Positions 50,370 to 64,000 are shown, counted from the stretch's first letter. The stretch: 64,000 nucleotides of DNA from Mycolicibacterium goodii (GCF_022370755.2 NZ_CP092364.2:2604001-2668000); one strand, 5' to 3'. The notes: generated by a model not told the origin, from the letters alone. Made by a program: numbers and translations.

Positions 50370-51344
50370 TCACCGGGCGGCGTCGAGGATCTCCTGGGCC
50401 GCCAGTGCCGGCGTGAGTTCCCCGATGCGAACACGTTGTTCGACGTCGTCGCGGATCCGGCGGACCTCGGGGTGCGACATCACACGGTCGAGTACGGCGT
50501 CACGCACCATCGACCAGGTCCACTCCACCTGCTGCGCCCGCCGCCTGGCCTCGAACTCCCCGGCCTCCTCGAGCACCTTGCGGTGCTTGACGACGGTGTC
50601 CCACAGTTCCGGCAGACCGGTTCCCTCGACCGCGCTCATCGTGAGAACGGGTGGGCGCCAAAGTGTTTCGCGGGGGTAGATCAACCGGATCGCTCCGGAG
50701 AGCTCACGGGCGGCGGCCTTTGCCTCCACCGCGTGCTCGCCGTCGGCCTTGTTGACGACGATGACGTCGGCGAGCTCGAGCACACCTTTCTTGATGCCCT
50801 GCAGCTGATCACCGGTGCGGGCCAGGGTCAGGAACACGAACGTGTCGACCATGCCCGCGACCGTCACCTCGGACTGTCCGACGCCGACCGTCTCGACCAG
50901 GATCACGTCGTAGCCCGCCGCTTCGAGCAGCACGATCGTCTCGCGGGTCGCCTTGGCCACGCCGCCGAGCGTGCCCGACGTCGGCGACGGGCGGATGTAG
51001 GCGTCGGGGTGCACCGCAAGCCGCGCCATGCGGGTCTTGTCGCCAAGGATCGATCCCCCGGTGCGCGTCGACGACGGGTCGACGGCCAGCACCGCGACGC
51101 GGTGCCCCGCCTCGATGAGGTGCATGCCGAGCGCCTCGATCGTGGTGGACTTGCCGACGCCGGGGACACCGGTGATGCCGACGTGCATGGCCGAGCCGGC
51201 CTGCGGCATGAGGTCCAGCAACAGCTGCTGGGCCTGCGCCCGATGGTCGGCCCGTGTCGACTCCACCAGCGTGATCGCCCGCGCAAGGGCGGAGCGATCG
51301 CCGCCGCGGATGGACTGTGCGAGCTCGTGCACGTCGATGGCCAC
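50370..51344 (-). CDS. meaB: Methylmalonyl-CoA mutase-associated GTPase (G3E chaperone)
   Basis: 324 aa. The P-loop is GITGVPGVGKSTTIEAL near residue 57. The G3E DPSSTRTGGSILGDKTRM follows near 90, VETVGVGQSE near 150 and NKAD near 198. It loads and protects the adenosylcobalamin cofactor of MutAB. The start is GTG 51344, 8 bp after the mutB stop, so mutA-mutB-meaB form one operon. Confidence 0.94.
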   Translation of the reverse strand: MAIDVHELAQSIRGGDRSALARAITLVESTRADHRAQAQQLLLDLMPQAGSAMHVGITGVPGVGKSTTIEALGMHLIEAGHRVAVLAVDPSSTRTGGSILGDKTRMARLAVHPDAYIRPSPTSGTLGGVAKATRETIVLLEAAGYDVILVETVGVGQSEVTVAGMVDTFVFLTLARTGDQLQGIKKGVLELADVIVVNKADGEHAVEAKAAARELSGAIRLIYPRETLWRPPVLTMSAVEGTGLPELWDTVVKHRKVLEEAGEFEARRRAQQVEWTWSMVRDAVLDRVMSHPEVRRIRDDVEQRVRIGELTPALAAQEILDAAR

Positions 51345-51352
51345 GGTCTCGC

Positions 51353-53608
<2,256 letters not shown>

Positions 53609-53609
53609 A

Positions 53610-55469
53610 TCAGGCCCCCAGTCCGGTGAGCAGGTTCGACAGGACTTCCACGGCGTTGATCTTCGCGGTGAGGAACCCGTCGGGTTTCGAATCGGCTTCC
53701 GCCACCGCCTTTTCCGGGCCGGCCAGCAGCACGTTTCGCACACCGGCCGCGCGGGCGGCGGCGACGGCGGCCGAGGCGTCGGTGCCGTAGCGCGCATCGG
53801 TGCCGCACAGCACCGCGACCGTGGGCGAACCGGCGTCGCTGACCGCGGCCGCGATGCCCGACGCGTCGACGGTGCCGGGGTTGATCGCCTCGATTCCGCC
53901 GGATGCCAACAGGTTCGACGCGAACGTGGCGCGGATGTTGTGCTCGGCCAACGGGCCGAGCGGCAGCAGCAGGACGCGCGGCCTCACACCGTTGGCGGCC
54001 AGGAACGCATCGGAGCGGTCCCGCAGGGCCTCGAAGCCCGCCGCGTACCTCTCGATCGATGCGAGCGCCGAATCCGCCTGCGGCAGCGGTTGTTCGGCGA
54101 GGTTCGGAAATTCGTTGACACCAGTGATCGCGGTCCGCCGGTAAGCGATGTCGTCGGCGCGGCGAGCCGCCACCTCGGCGATCTGCTCGGCGATGTGGTC
54201 GCGTGCGGCGGCGAACCCGCCGCGGGCCTCGATGTCCTGGAATTGCGCCCAGGCCCGCTCCGCGAGCTGCGCGGTGAGATCCTCGACGAACCACGAGCCG
54301 CCGGCCGGATCCAGGACCTGCCCGATGTGCGACTCCTCGAGGAGCAGAAGCTGCGTGTTGCGCGCGATGCGGCGGGAGAAGGTGGCCGACGTTCCGGGGA
54401 ACCCGTTGGGGATCGCCACGTCGAACGGCAGCACCTGGACGGTGTCGGCGCCACCCACCCCGGCAGAGAACGCGGCCAGTGTCGTGCGCAGCATGTTCAC
54501 CCACGGATCGCGTTGCGTCATCATCGGCAGCGACGTGACGGCGTGCACGGTCGCCGCGCCGGCGGCGGCATCCCCGACCACCTCGGCGACCCGGGCCCAC
54601 AGCTGCCGGGCGGCACGGAGCTTGCCGATGGTGATGAACTGATCGTCGTCGGCCGCGTAGCGGAAGCTGATCTGACGCAAGGCATCCGGCACCGCAAGTC
54701 CGCCGTCGACCAGGATGCGCAGGTACTCGACCGCCGCGGCGACCGACGCCGCGAGCTCCCACGTGGCGTTCGCACCCTTGTTGTGGAAGGCCGGACCGTC
54801 CACCGTGACGGTCCGCACATGACCGGTGTGCTCACCGAACTTCTCGGCGACCGCCAGCAAGTCGGCATCCGCGGCCGCGACCCGCCCCGACAGCGGCGCG
54901 GTCAACGGGTCGGCGCCGAAGTCGATCGACAGCCGGGACCGCTGTTCGGCGTCGAGACCGGCCACGAGAGCGGACACCGCATCCGCCGTGGCGACCAGAT
55001 CGGCCCCGGTGTTCTCGAAGATCACCGGCACCAGGTCGAGGAAGACCCCGTCGAACAGTTGGCGCAGATCGGCGGGAGCCACACCGCCGTCGCCGATCTT
55101 GATCGCGAGCGCACTGGCGCCTTCGGTGAGCGCCAGCAGCACCGCACCGTTGTCGACCTTGACATCACCATCGGCACCGAACGCCGGGAAACCCTCGACG
55201 ACCTTCCAGCCCGATTTGACGTCACGCAGCGCGTCGCCGCCGCGGACGAACGGCCACTGCCCCGGCAGGGCCGGCTCGTCGACTGCGTCGAGACGCGTGT
55301 ACAAGGGCCGGACGGCGAAGCCCTCGTAGGTCTGCGAATCCAGTTGGCGTTCCGGTTCCGGCCCGAGTTCTGCCGGATCCCGCCGGCTGCTCTTCGCCAG
55401 CACACCGGCCACCGCCGTTCGCCACTTGTTGCGATCCTCTTCGATCGCACTGGACCCCTGTAAAGACAC
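53610..55469 (-). CDS. mutA: Methylmalonyl-CoA mutase small subunit
   Basis: 619 aa, homologous to MutB but without the DxHxxG cobalamin motif: the corresponding stretch reads [14 protein letters not shown]. It has the structural barrel [26 protein letters not shown] near residue 365 and supports MutB rather than catalysing. The start is GTG 55469, with AGGAG 6 nt upstream; an upstream in-frame ATG at 55514 is unlikely because a -10 (TAGCCT, 55516-55521) ends 1 nt before it. Confidence 0.9.
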   Translation of the reverse strand: MSLQGSSAIEEDRNKWRTAVAGVLAKSSRRDPAELGPEPERQLDSQTYEGFAVRPLYTRLDAVDEPALPGQWPFVRGGDALRDVKSGWKVVEGFPAFGADGDVKVDNGAVLLALTEGASALAIKIGDGGVAPADLRQLFDGVFLDLVPVIFENTGADLVATADAVSALVAGLDAEQRSRLSIDFGADPLTAPLSGRVAAADADLLAVAEKFGEHTGHVRTVTVDGPAFHNKGANATWELAASVAAAVEYLRILVDGGLAVPDALRQISFRYAADDDQFITIGKLRAARQLWARVAEVVGDAAAGAATVHAVTSLPMMTQRDPWVNMLRTTLAAFSAGVGGADTVQVLPFDVAIPNGFPGTSATFSRRIARNTQLLLLEESHIGQVLDPAGGSWFVEDLTAQLAERAWAQFQDIEARGGFAAARDHIAEQIAEVAARRADDIAYRRTAITGVNEFPNLAEQPLPQADSALASIERYAAGFEALRDRSDAFLAANGVRPRVLLLPLGPLAEHNIRATFASNLLASGGIEAINPGTVDASGIAAAVSDAGSPTVAVLCGTDARYGTDASAAVAAARAAGVRNVLLAGPEKAVAEADSKPDGFLTAKINAVEVLSNLLTGLGA

Positions 55470-55515
55470 CCGCATCTCCTGTTGTCGCAGCGTGTGACCT
55501 ACCCGCTTGCCCATC

Positions 55516-55521
55516 AGGCTA
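55516..55521 (-). promoter_or_regulatory. -10 hexamer of mutA-mutB-meaB
   Basis: TAGCCT on the minus strand would start RNA near 55509, leaving a leader of about 40 nt with its Shine-Dalgarno before the mutA GTG. Confidence 0.45.
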
Positions 55522-55610
55522 AATGATCGTCCTCACGCCGCCGACCGCCGGGCAGCCGACTTTTCGGTGCCCCGCAGCCTCGCCGAAAGAATGTCGTCGC
55601 CTTGGCCCCG

Positions 55611-55616
55611 TAGTCT
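55611..55616 (+). promoter_or_regulatory. -10 hexamer of the VTT-domain gene
   Basis: TAGTCT fits TANNNT and ends 8 nt before GTG 55625. Supports that GTG as start. Confidence 0.5.
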
Positions 55617-55624
55617 GGATAACC

Positions 55625-56365
55625 GTGAAAGCCGTCGTCAGCACCCTCCGCAGCATCCGTGGTGCGGTACTGGCGACGGCCGCGACCCTCTCGACACGAC
55701 GCATCGTGGCGATTCTGAGCGGGATTGTGATTCTTGTCGCAGTGGCGTTGCTGGTTCCCCTTCCGACGGCGATGCAACTACGCGACTGGGCGACGTCGGT
55801 GGGGCCGTGGTTCCCACTGGCCTTTCTCGGCGCACACATCGTGGTGACGGTGTTCCCCTTTCCCCGCACGGCATTCACGCTCGCCGCGGGTCTGTTGTTC
55901 GGCCCGGCCCTCGGCGTCGCGATCGCCGTGGGTGCCAGTGCCGTCAGTGCGGTTCTGGCGCTGTTGCTCATCCGCGCCGCGGGCTGGCAGTTGAGCCGGC
56001 TGGTGTCGCATCCGCGCATCGACAAACTCGACGCGCGCCTTCGCCAACGGGGCTGGCCGGTGATCCTGTCGACCCGGCTGATCCCGGCCGTGCCGTTCTC
56101 GGTACTGAACTACGCGGCGGGCGCATCCGCTGTGCGGGTCCTTCCGTACACCCTCGCAACCCTGGCGGGCCTGCTTCCCGGGACCGCGGCCGTGGTGATC
56201 CTCGGCGACGCCCTGACCGGCAACGTCAGCCCACTGCTGTTCGTGGTGTCGGCGTGCACCGCAGCACTGGGCGTCGCGGGCCTGGTTTTCGAGATCCGCA
56301 GTCACCGCCGCGAACAGGGCAACGCACCGGGCGCCGCCGCCGACACCGCCGCCACCAGCATCTGA
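55625..56365 (+). CDS. TVP38/TMEM64-family (VTT domain) membrane protein
   Basis: 246 aa. The VTT core lies between about residues 40 and 200: FPFPRTAFTLAAGLLFGPALG followed by RLIPAVPFSVLNYAAGAS are the family's two signature loops. About five membrane segments are present. Homologs include DedA/YdjX proteins; lipid scrambling or transport is suggested for the superfamily. It is divergent from mutA and converges on DoxX. Confidence 0.85.
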   Translation: MKAVVSTLRSIRGAVLATAATLSTRRIVAILSGIVILVAVALLVPLPTAMQLRDWATSVGPWFPLAFLGAHIVVTVFPFPRTAFTLAAGLLFGPALGVAIAVGASAVSAVLALLLIRAAGWQLSRLVSHPRIDKLDARLRQRGWPVILSTRLIPAVPFSVLNYAAGASAVRVLPYTLATLAGLLPGTAAVVILGDALTGNVSPLLFVVSACTAALGVAGLVFEIRSHRREQGNAPGAAADTAATSI

Positions 56366-56369
56366 AGGT

Positions 56370-56720
56370 TCACGCGTTCGCGCGCGGACCCTTCACCGTC
56401 AGCGCCGCGTACGTCGCGGCGAACCCCGCCGCGGGGATCGCGTTCACGGGTTTGTCGTGTGCCCGCACGTGCGCGCCGACCGCCAGCACGAAATACAGCG
56501 TCAACATCGCGGTGGTGAGCCGGCCCAACACCGGGTAGCGCCCCGCTGCGAGCAGCCCGACGGCCGATGCGGCCTTGATCGGCGGGAAGATCCACCGGAT
56601 GCGGTGCGGGACACCGAGATCGTCGAAAGCCTTCACGACCGGCGGGGCCTTGAACGCGCACGCCGCGGCGTCACCCGCCTGGATCAGCGCGAGGACACCG
56701 AAGACCTTGGGAAGCGTCAT
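56370..56720 (-). CDS. DoxX-like membrane protein
   Basis: 116 aa with four predicted membrane helices. DLGVPHRIRWIFPPIKAASAVGLL near residue 40 matches the DoxX-like family. The start ATG 56720 is preceded by TAGCGT 6 nt upstream. Function unknown; it lies behind the SPFH gene on the same strand but has its own promoter-like element. Confidence 0.75.
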   Translation of the reverse strand: MTLPKVFGVLALIQAGDAAACAFKAPPVVKAFDDLGVPHRIRWIFPPIKAASAVGLLAAGRYPVLGRLTTAMLTLYFVLAVGAHVRAHDKPVNAIPAAGFAATYAALTVKGPRANA

Positions 56721-56726
56721 GTCCTC

Positions 56727-56732
56727 ACGCTA
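56727..56732 (-). promoter_or_regulatory. -10 hexamer of the DoxX-like gene
   Basis: TAGCGT on the minus strand, 6 nt before ATG 56720. GAGG inside this spacer could also serve as a ribosome site on a longer transcript. Confidence 0.45.
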
Positions 56733-56757
56733 ATCGCCGGATGCGGCGCGTCAACCC

Positions 56758-57984
56758 CTACTGATTCGGCTCGGCGCGGTGCGCGCCGCCTGCCCACTCC
56801 TGTGTCGGTGGCACGCCTATGGCCGGGTTCGGGTTGGCTCCGCCGAGCGGTGGTGTCACGGGCGCGGACCCGAGTGTCGGCGTGCTGGTGCGGGCTTCGG
56901 CCTCGGCCTTCGCCACGGCGCGGGCGATCTCGGGATCGGTCTCGGTGTTGAACCAGTCGGCGACCTCGTCGCTGTCGTCCTCGGGTGTCGACGGGGCATC
57001 GTCCACCGGCGACGGGGTGTACCGGAACACGCCGTCCTCGCCCGGCGCGCCGAGCATCTTGGTGAATCCCTGCAACGCCGAACCGAAGTCGGACGGCACG
57101 ATCCACACCTTGTTGGCCTCGCCTTTGGCCATCTGCGGCAGGGTCTGCAGGTACTGGTAGGCCAGCAGTTCCGGTGTGGGACGTCCGGACTTGATCGCGG
57201 CGAAGGTCTTCTCGATGGCCTTGGCCTGGCCTTGCGCCTGCAGATAGGCCGCGGCACGTTCACCCTGAGCCCGCAGCATGCGCGACTGGCGGTCGGCCTC
57301 GGCGGCCAGGATCGCGGCCTGTTTGGCACCCTCCGCGGCCAGGATCTGCGCCTGCTTCTGACCTTCGGCCTGCTTGATGGCGGCCTCGCGGGAACCCTCT
57401 GCGGTGAGGATCATCGCGCGCTTCTCGCGGTCGGCCCGCATCTGCTTTTCCATCGAATCCTGAATGCTGGGCGGCGGATCGATGCTGCGCAGTTCGACGC
57501 GGGCCACCCGCAGTCCCCATCGGCCGGTGGCCTCGTCGAGCACGCCGCGCAGCGCCGTGTTGATCTGGTCGCGCGAGGTGAGGGTCTGCTCGAGCGTCAT
57601 TCCACCGACAAGGTTGCGCAGCGTCGTGGTGGTCAACTGCTCGACGCCGACGATGTAGTTGCTGATCTGGTACACCGCGGCCTGCGGATTGGTGACCTGG
57701 AAGTAGACCACCGTGTCGATCTGCACGGTCAGGTTGTCTTCGGTGATCACCGGCTGCGGCGGGAACGACACCACGCGCTCGCGCAGGTCGACGCGCGCGC
57801 GGATCTTGTCGATGAACGGGACCAGCAACGTCAGCTGACCGGACACCGTCTTGCTGTACCGCCCCAGCCGCTCGATCACCGCGGCCTCGGCCTGTGGGAT
57901 CAACGCGACCGATTTCGCCACGACGATGATCGCGAACACCACGAGCACGACCAGCAGGACCAAGCCCGCCACAGCACCTTCCAT
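56758..57984 (-). CDS. SPFH/stomatin-family membrane protein (QmcA-like)
   Basis: 408 aa. One N-terminal membrane helix (about residues 6-28), then the SPFH domain (30-190) with ERLGRYSKTVSGQLTLLVPFID and RVELRSIDPPPSIQDSMEKQMRADREKRA. An Ala/Glu-rich coiled coil follows (AEGSREAAIKQAEGQKQAQILAAEGAKQAA, about 205-260). The last 90 residues are acidic and proline-rich. It is paired with NfeD 29 bp upstream, a widespread membrane-microdomain pair. The start is ATG 57984 with AGGAGGGG upstream. Confidence 0.9.
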   Translation of the reverse strand: MEGAVAGLVLLVVLVVFAIIVVAKSVALIPQAEAAVIERLGRYSKTVSGQLTLLVPFIDKIRARVDLRERVVSFPPQPVITEDNLTVQIDTVVYFQVTNPQAAVYQISNYIVGVEQLTTTTLRNLVGGMTLEQTLTSRDQINTALRGVLDEATGRWGLRVARVELRSIDPPPSIQDSMEKQMRADREKRAMILTAEGSREAAIKQAEGQKQAQILAAEGAKQAAILAAEADRQSRMLRAQGERAAAYLQAQGQAKAIEKTFAAIKSGRPTPELLAYQYLQTLPQMAKGEANKVWIVPSDFGSALQGFTKMLGAPGEDGVFRYTPSPVDDAPSTPEDDSDEVADWFNTETDPEIARAVAKAEAEARTSTPTLGSAPVTPPLGGANPNPAIGVPPTQEWAGGAHRAEPNQ

Positions 57985-58013
57985 CGGTTTCCCCTCCTGC
58001 GGTCAGCTCTGCA

Positions 58014-58448
58014 TCAGAGCGTCTTGAACACCACCGCGGTCGCGCCGTCGATCCGCACCACCGTGACGTGTTCGCCGGGTTCGTAGACATCGTCGTCGTT
58101 CAACGGTCGCGCCGTCCAGACCTCGCCGTCGAGCTTGACCTGCCCTTCATGGCTCGCCACCCGGTCCAGGACCAGTGCGGGCCTGCCCTCGAGCGCCTTG
58201 ACCGGTTCGGGCAGGCCTTTTCCGACGTCGAAACGCCGCCGCAGCACCGGACGGACCAGCACCAGCAACAGCACCGAGACGACGAGGAACACCAGTCCGT
58301 CGGCCCAGATCGGCCAGTCGAGAAGCGCACTGGATCCGGTCGCCGCCAGCGCACCACCGGCCAGCATCAGCAGGAACATATCGCCGGTCAGCGCCTCCGC
58401 CCCGGCAAGCCCCAACGCCAAGATGAGCCAGATCAGCCAGTAGGGCAT
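58014..58448 (-). CDS. NfeD-family membrane protein
   Basis: 144 aa. Two N-terminal helices (residues 5-32 and 45-68) and a C-terminal OB-fold (about 85-143; GRPALVLDRVASHEGQVKLDGEVWTARPL). It lacks the ClpP-like protease domain of long NfeD proteins. It acts with the SPFH protein encoded downstream. ATG 58448 lies 6 nt after TAGGGT, so it is leaderless. Confidence 0.88.
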   Translation of the reverse strand: MPYWLIWLILALGLAGAEALTGDMFLLMLAGGALAATGSSALLDWPIWADGLVFLVVSVLLLVLVRPVLRRRFDVGKGLPEPVKALEGRPALVLDRVASHEGQVKLDGEVWTARPLNDDDVYEPGEHVTVVRIDGATAVVFKTL

Positions 58449-58454
58449 GCGCCC

Positions 58455-58460
58455 ACCCTA
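58455..58460 (-). promoter_or_regulatory. -10 hexamer (leaderless) of nfeD-SPFH
   Basis: TAGGGT on the minus strand ends 6 nt before ATG 58448. On the opposite strand TACACT (58491-58496) serves the divergent gene at 58507, with a leader of about 3 nt. Confidence 0.55.
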
Positions 58461-58506
58461 GCGAATACGGCCTGTTTCGCGTGTGACAACTACACTGCCT
58501 TCCATC

Positions 58507-59382
58507 ATGTGGTGTCCAAGTGCAACTCTGTCGATGTGGGCCAACGCCTGGCTGGCCGGCGTCGCCGCCCCCGACGATGTCCTCGACGCGCTATCGCTGT
58601 GGGCACCAACGCATTCAGTGACGGCATACGATTCGGCCGCCGCCGACCGCACCGGACTGCCGTGGCCCGAGCTGGAGGATTCCGGTTCGGTGTCTCTCCT
58701 GCAGACGCTGCGCACCGCGGTCGGACGTACCTCGTCGATGCCCGCGATCACGATCGCTCAGCCCGTTCCCGGTGACGTGCGGGGCCTTCCGGCAGGCACA
58801 CAGTTCCAGCGGGACGCGCTCGCGGTCGGCGAGGCCGTCGTCGTCACGCACGACGACTTCGACGGCGTCGGTCTCGTACCCGAGTTCACCTACGACGAAT
58901 TCGGTGACACCGATCTGGATTCGGTGTTCGAGCCCGAGTCACGGTTCGAACCGGAGCCACGTGCGCTGTCCTGGACCGTCTACTCGGTGCCGCGCATCCC
59001 GGCCGGCGCGCACATCGACCTCGGTGAGGCCGAATACGAACTGCGCACCGCGGTCCGGTCCGCGGCCGACGCACTCGTCACACTGCGTGCGGGCGCGGGG
59101 TTCGAGATCGAGGATCCGCGTGGGATGGTCGAGCAGATCCTGGCCGCGGGACGCGCACACCGCATCCCCGACCACGCGCCGACGCGGGCCGTGCGGGTCC
59201 TGGAGAACGCAGCACACGTCGACGCGATCATCGCGGTGAGTTCCGGGTTGATACCGAGCGGTCTGCAGAGTTCCTCGGAGGTGCAGATCGCCGACGAGGC
59301 ACTGCGTCCGCTCACCCGCGTGGTGCGCTCGGCGCGCATGGCCGCACTCGAGGCGATCCTGCACTCCGCCTGGCGCGGCTAG
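58507..59382 (+). CDS. Conserved mycobacterial hypothetical protein
   Basis: 291 aa, similar in position to Rv1486c next to hemH and nfe[19 protein letters not shown] at the start and [18 protein letters not shown] near residue 110 are visible. No membrane segment, signal or catalytic motif was recognised; the protein is acidic. The start ATG 58507 is supported by TACACT 10 nt upstream; an in-frame start at 58483 lies before that -10. Function unknown. Confidence 0.7.
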   Translation: MWCPSATLSMWANAWLAGVAAPDDVLDALSLWAPTHSVTAYDSAAADRTGLPWPELEDSGSVSLLQTLRTAVGRTSSMPAITIAQPVPGDVRGLPAGTQFQRDALAVGEAVVVTHDDFDGVGLVPEFTYDEFGDTDLDSVFEPESRFEPEPRALSWTVYSVPRIPAGAHIDLGEAEYELRTAVRSAADALVTLRAGAGFEIEDPRGMVEQILAAGRAHRIPDHAPTRAVRVLENAAHVDAIIAVSSGLIPSGLQSSSEVQIADEALRPLTRVVRSARMAALEAILHSAWRG

Positions 59383-59412
59383 CGAACACCTACACGGTGA
59401 CACCGGTGATCG

Positions 59413-59479
59413 ATCGGTGCCGCAGCACCCGTCTCAATCGGTGCCGCAGCACCCGTCTCAATCGGTGCCGCAGCACCCC
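59413..59479. repeat. 24-bp tandem repeat across the hemH stop codon
   Basis: Two perfect copies (59413-59436, 59437-59460) and a 19-bp third (59461-59479) of a unit starting ATCGGTGCCGCAGCACCCGT. The stop codon TGA of hemH (59458-59460) lies in the second copy. Because the period is 24, the copies beyond the stop stay in the hemH frame and each re-encodes DGCCGTD plus a stop or its remnant. Confidence 0.95.
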
Positions 59480-60474
59480 GGCGAGCACGGCGCGCCGTTG
59501 ACGCTGAAACCGTAACCGGGCACCGGATCCCTGCCGGGCACGCGTTGCGCGGGAGTTCCGTTGCGCAACTCGTCGATCAGGCTCACCGCCAGGCGCGCGT
59601 AACGCGGGTCGGCGTTGGGGGTGGTGGCGCGCACCATCGTGATGCCCGCCTCTTCGGCCTGCTGCTTGACCTCGGTGTCGAGGTCCCACACGACCTCGAT
59701 GTGGTCGGCCACGAAACCGATGGGACACACGATCACCGCGTGGGTACCCTGCTCGGCCAACACGTTCAGGTGGTCGGCCACGTCCGGTTCGAGCCACGGG
59801 ATCTGCGGCGGTCCCGAACGTGACTGCCACACCTGGTCGTACTCGGTGTAGCCGGCTGCCTCCGCGACCAGGCGCGTGGCGTACGCGACCTGGCGACTGT
59901 ACAGGCGGGGGCCGTGCCGCTCGTCGGCCGCGATCGGGATCGAATGGGCCGTGAACACCAGGCGGGCCTCGCTTCGGAGGTCCTCGGGCAGGGACTGCGC
60001 GGCCGCGGCGATGCCGTCGGCGAACATCTCGATCAGCAGCGGGTGGTCGAAGTAGTGGCGCAGCTTGACCAGGTCGGGTGCTCCCGCGCCCACTGCCGCC
60101 CTGGCCCGCGCGATGTCCTCGACGTACTGCTTGCAGCTCGAGTAACCGCCCCAGGCGGATGTGGTGAACACCGCTGCGCGCCGAACACCGTTGTCGCGCA
60201 TGGCCGCAACGGTGTCCTCGACATACGGGTCCCAGTTGCGGTTGCCGAAGTAGACGGGCAGGTCGGGCAGCTGCAGGCGCAGCTGCTCGATCAGTGCCCG
60301 GTTGATGCCGTTGATCGGCGAGGCCCCGCCGAAGTGCAGGTAGTGCTCTGCCACCTCGGCGAGCCTCTCGGTCGGGATGCCGCGTCCGCGAGTCACGTTC
60401 TCGAGGAAGGGCATCACCTGCTCGGGAGCCTCCGGACCACCGAAGGACAGCAGCAGGACGGCATCGAATTCCAC
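59458..60474 (-). CDS. hemH: Ferrochelatase (coproporphyrin ferrochelatase) with C-terminal Cys motif
   Basis: 338 aa. It inserts iron into the porphyrin. The catalytic His is in FTAHSIP near residue 175. Conserved [18 protein letters not shown] opens the protein. The C-terminus [14 protein letters not shown] carries three cysteines, the pattern of actinobacterial ferrochelatases that bind a [2Fe-2S] cluster, with a fourth ligand expected internally. It follows inhA by 25 bp in the mabA-inhA-hemH order. The last codons are repeated downstream. Confidence 0.93.
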   Translation of the reverse strand: MEFDAVLLLSFGGPEAPEQVMPFLENVTRGRGIPTERLAEVAEHYLHFGGASPINGINRALIEQLRLQLPDLPVYFGNRNWDPYVEDTVAAMRDNGVRRAAVFTTSAWGGYSSCKQYVEDIARARAAVGAGAPDLVKLRHYFDHPLLIEMFADGIAAAAQSLPEDLRSEARLVFTAHSIPIAADERHGPRLYSRQVAYATRLVAEAAGYTEYDQVWQSRSGPPQIPWLEPDVADHLNVLAEQGTHAVIVCPIGFVADHIEVVWDLDTEVKQQAEEAGITMVRATTPNADPRYARLAVSLIDELRNGTPAQRVPGRDPVPGYGFSVNGAPCSPGCCGTD

Positions 60475-60499
60475 TGTGTTCGCCTGTGTCGTGCCGCTG

Positions 60500-61309
60500 T
60501 CAGAGCAGCTGGGTGCTGGCGCCGCCGTCGGCGAAGATCACTGTGCCGGTGGTGGCGGGCAGCCAGTCCGACAGCAGCGCGCACACGGTCTTGGCAACGG
60601 GCGTCGGGTCCTTCATGTTCCAGCCCAGCGGCGCCCGCTGATCCCAGCCCTCTTCGAGCAGCTGCATCTGCTGGCCGGCCTCGTCACCCAGCGCGCCGCC
60701 CACGATGGCACTCATGGCCAGCGTCCGGATCGGCCCTGCCGCAACGAGATTCGAGCGGACGCCGACCTTGCCCGCCTCGCGCGCGACGAACCGGTTGACC
60801 GATTCGAGCGCGCTCTTGGCGACGGTCATCCAGTTGTAGGCCGGCATCGCCCGGGTGGGGTCGAAGTCCATGCCGACGATCCCGCCGCCCGGATTCATGA
60901 TCGGCAGAACCGCTTTGGCGAGCGAGGCGTACGAGTACGCCGAGATGTGGATGCCCTTGGACACGTCCTCGTAGGGCGCGTCGAAGAACGGGTTGATGCC
61001 CATACCGCTCTGCGGCATGAAACCGATGGAGTGCACGACACCGTCGATCTTGTTGCCCTCACCGATCTCGGCGGTGATCCGGTCCGCCAGGGTCGAAAGG
61101 TGTTCCTCGTTCTGCACGTCGAGTTCCAGCAGCGGGGCCGGCTTGGGAAGCCGGTCGGCGATGCGCTTGATCAGCTTCATGCGGTCGAAGCCGGTGAGCA
61201 CCAGTTCGGCGCCGGCCTCCTGAGCGACCTTGGCGATGTGGAACGCGATCGACGAATCGGTGATGATCCCCGTGACGAGGATGCGCTTGCCTTCGAGCAG
61301 GCCTGTCAT
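60500..61309 (-). CDS. inhA: NADH-dependent enoyl-ACP reductase (isoniazid target)
   Basis: 269 aa, the canonical length. The NAD motif [17 protein letters not shown] (residues 14-30), SIGFMP near 94 and the [12 protein letters not shown] catalytic Tyr-x6-Lys near residues 158-165 are present. Ser94 is the isoniazid-sensitive type. It is the FAS-II reductase of mycolic acid synthesis. It lies 49 bp after mabA in the same operon. The start is ATG 61309. Confidence 0.97.
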   Translation of the reverse strand: MTGLLEGKRILVTGIITDSSIAFHIAKVAQEAGAELVLTGFDRMKLIKRIADRLPKPAPLLELDVQNEEHLSTLADRITAEIGEGNKIDGVVHSIGFMPQSGMGINPFFDAPYEDVSKGIHISAYSYASLAKAVLPIMNPGGGIVGMDFDPTRAMPAYNWMTVAKSALESVNRFVAREAGKVGVRSNLVAAGPIRTLAMSAIVGGALGDEAGQQMQLLEEGWDQRAPLGWNMKDPTPVAKTVCALLSDWLPATTGTVIFADGGASTQLL

Positions 61310-61358
61310 TTGGTGACTCCCTTGTGAGCGAGAAATCTGATGGGTCCGGGCTTTTGAG

Positions 61359-63245
<1,887 letters not shown>

Positions 63246-63288
63246 TCATTTCGGTTGCATATTTCATCTTCGCGCCAGCGTCTCGCGG

Positions 63289-64000
63289 CTATCGACCGGC
63301 CAGGGCGCCACGCCTGCGGTTGGCCACGAACCGCATCACGTCGGCGATCCAGTCCCTGTCGGTGCGCAGGCTCAGCAACGGCGCCCCGCAGCGGCGCAGG
63401 GTGCGTGCGACCTCTTCGCGGTGCGCGGCGGCGGCCTGTTCGAAGTCGTGGCGCAGCTGGGCGTCGATGGTGAACTCGCGCGTGACACCGGTCTCGGTGT
63501 CCTGCAGGACCACATCGCCGACCTCGGGCAGCTCCACGTCGCGTGGGTCGAGGATCTCGATGCCGAGCACCTCGTGGCGGCCCGCGATGGCCCGCAGCGG
63601 GCGCATCCAGTTGATGGGCCCCAGGAAGTCGCTGATGATCACCGCCATGCCGCGGCGCCGCTCGGGGCGCCGCAAAGCGTCTATCGCGGCAGCCAGATCA
63701 CCACGGACGCCCGTCGGCGCCTTCGGCGTCGTCGCGATCGCGCGCAACAGCTCACGTTCGTGCATGCGGCCGCTCAGTGCGGGCACCCGGCGCATGGTGT
63801 CGCCGTTGGCGATCACAGCGCCCAACCGGTTGCCCCCACCGCTGTTGAGGAACGCGATCGCCGCGGCCGCCGCCACGGCCAGGTCGCGCTTCTCGCAGCC
63901 CGCGGTGCCGAAGTCCAGGCTGGCCGACATGTCGACCACCAGCCAGGTCTCCAGCTCGCGGTCGGCGATCATCTGTCGCACGTGCGGCTGCGTGGTGCGC
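63289..64000 (-). CDS. DUF58 protein, partial (runs off right edge)
   Basis: About 237 codons visible; the N-terminal part lies beyond 64000. The visible sequence opens RTTQPHVRQMIADRELETWLVVDMSASLDFG, where DUF58 links to a VWA-like fold with a DxSxS MIDAS-type motif. The frame is open to the edge, so the true start is outside. It ends 53 bp before the VWA gene start and matches Rv1480. Together they suggest the MoxR-DUF58-VWA arrangement. Confidence 0.85.
   Translation of the reverse strand, partial: RTTQPHVRQMIADRELETWLVVDMSASLDFGTAGCEKRDLAVAAAAAIAFLNSGGGNRLGAVIANGDTMRRVPALSGRMHERELLRAIATTPKAPTGVRGDLAAAIDALRRPERRRGMAVIISDFLGPINWMRPLRAIAGRHEVLGIEILDPRDVELPEVGDVVLQDTETGVTREFTIDAQLRHDFEQAAAAHREEVARTLRRCGAPLLSLRTDRDWIADVMRFVANRRRGALAGR

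Overview
The window reads as the chromosome of a fast-growing mycobacterium, very close to Mycolicibacterium smegmatis. It is GC-rich. It carries mabA-inhA-hemH, mutA-mutB-meaB, the trehalose genes treX-treY-treZ, the BioQ-type biotin locus, dnaE1 without a separate proofreading domain and a eukaryote-like ileS behind a T-box. Gene order matches what is known for M. smegmatis from hisI to the mabA region, read in reverse. No phage, insertion sequence, CRISPR array, rRNA or tRNA was seen, so this is core chromosome.

Layout, left to right. (1) 1-6956, minus strand: a nearly gapless histidine operon hisD-hisC-hisB-hisH-hisA-impA-hisF-hisI, ending in an adenine-type DNA methyltransferase that runs off the left edge. 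hisD and hisC are separated by three 32-bp tandem units, each a 10-codon ORF chained by TGATG overlaps. (2) 7047-8114: an F420-type oxidoreductase and a LysE exporter. (3) 8129-12348: the NAD operon nadA-nadB-nadC, divergent from its Nudix-related regulator NrtR across a perfect palindrome. (4) 12391-20903: a secreted lipase and the biotin locus. bioB-bsaP-DUF2567 is divergent from bioQ, and bioF-bioD is followed by a 2H phosphoesterase and a mycothiol-isomerase-like gene. bioA lies upstream of bioF. Three BioQ-like boxes control these units. (5) 20994-29862: the envelope succinyltransferase sucT and treX-treY-treZ. (6) 29880-38388: ilvA, small stress/regulatory genes (MerR with an F420 oxidoreductase, TetR), dnaE1 and rarD. 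(7) 38385-46455: lspA-rluD-rarD, ansA, dinB, an S4 protein and ileS with its T-box. (8) 46726-50305: a condensation-domain fragment, an HTH/7-TM membrane gene pair, lipL and a DUF4333 lipoprotein. (9) 50370-55469: methylmalonyl-CoA mutase mutA-mutB with its chaperone meaB. (10) 55625-64000: a VTT membrane protein, DoxX, the NfeD/SPFH pair, a conserved hypothetical, mabA-inhA-hemH, and a VWA protein with a partial DUF58 protein.

Two themes recur. Many genes have a TANNNT -10 hexamer about 6-8 nt upstream of the start codon and no Shine-Dalgarno, the mycobacterial leaderless layout; this was also used to choose starts. Three gene boundaries (hisD/hisC, bioA/bioF, hemH 3' end) carry recent-looking perfect or near-perfect tandem duplications of 24-32 bp. 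These are the most unusual sequence features in an otherwise ordinary core region.
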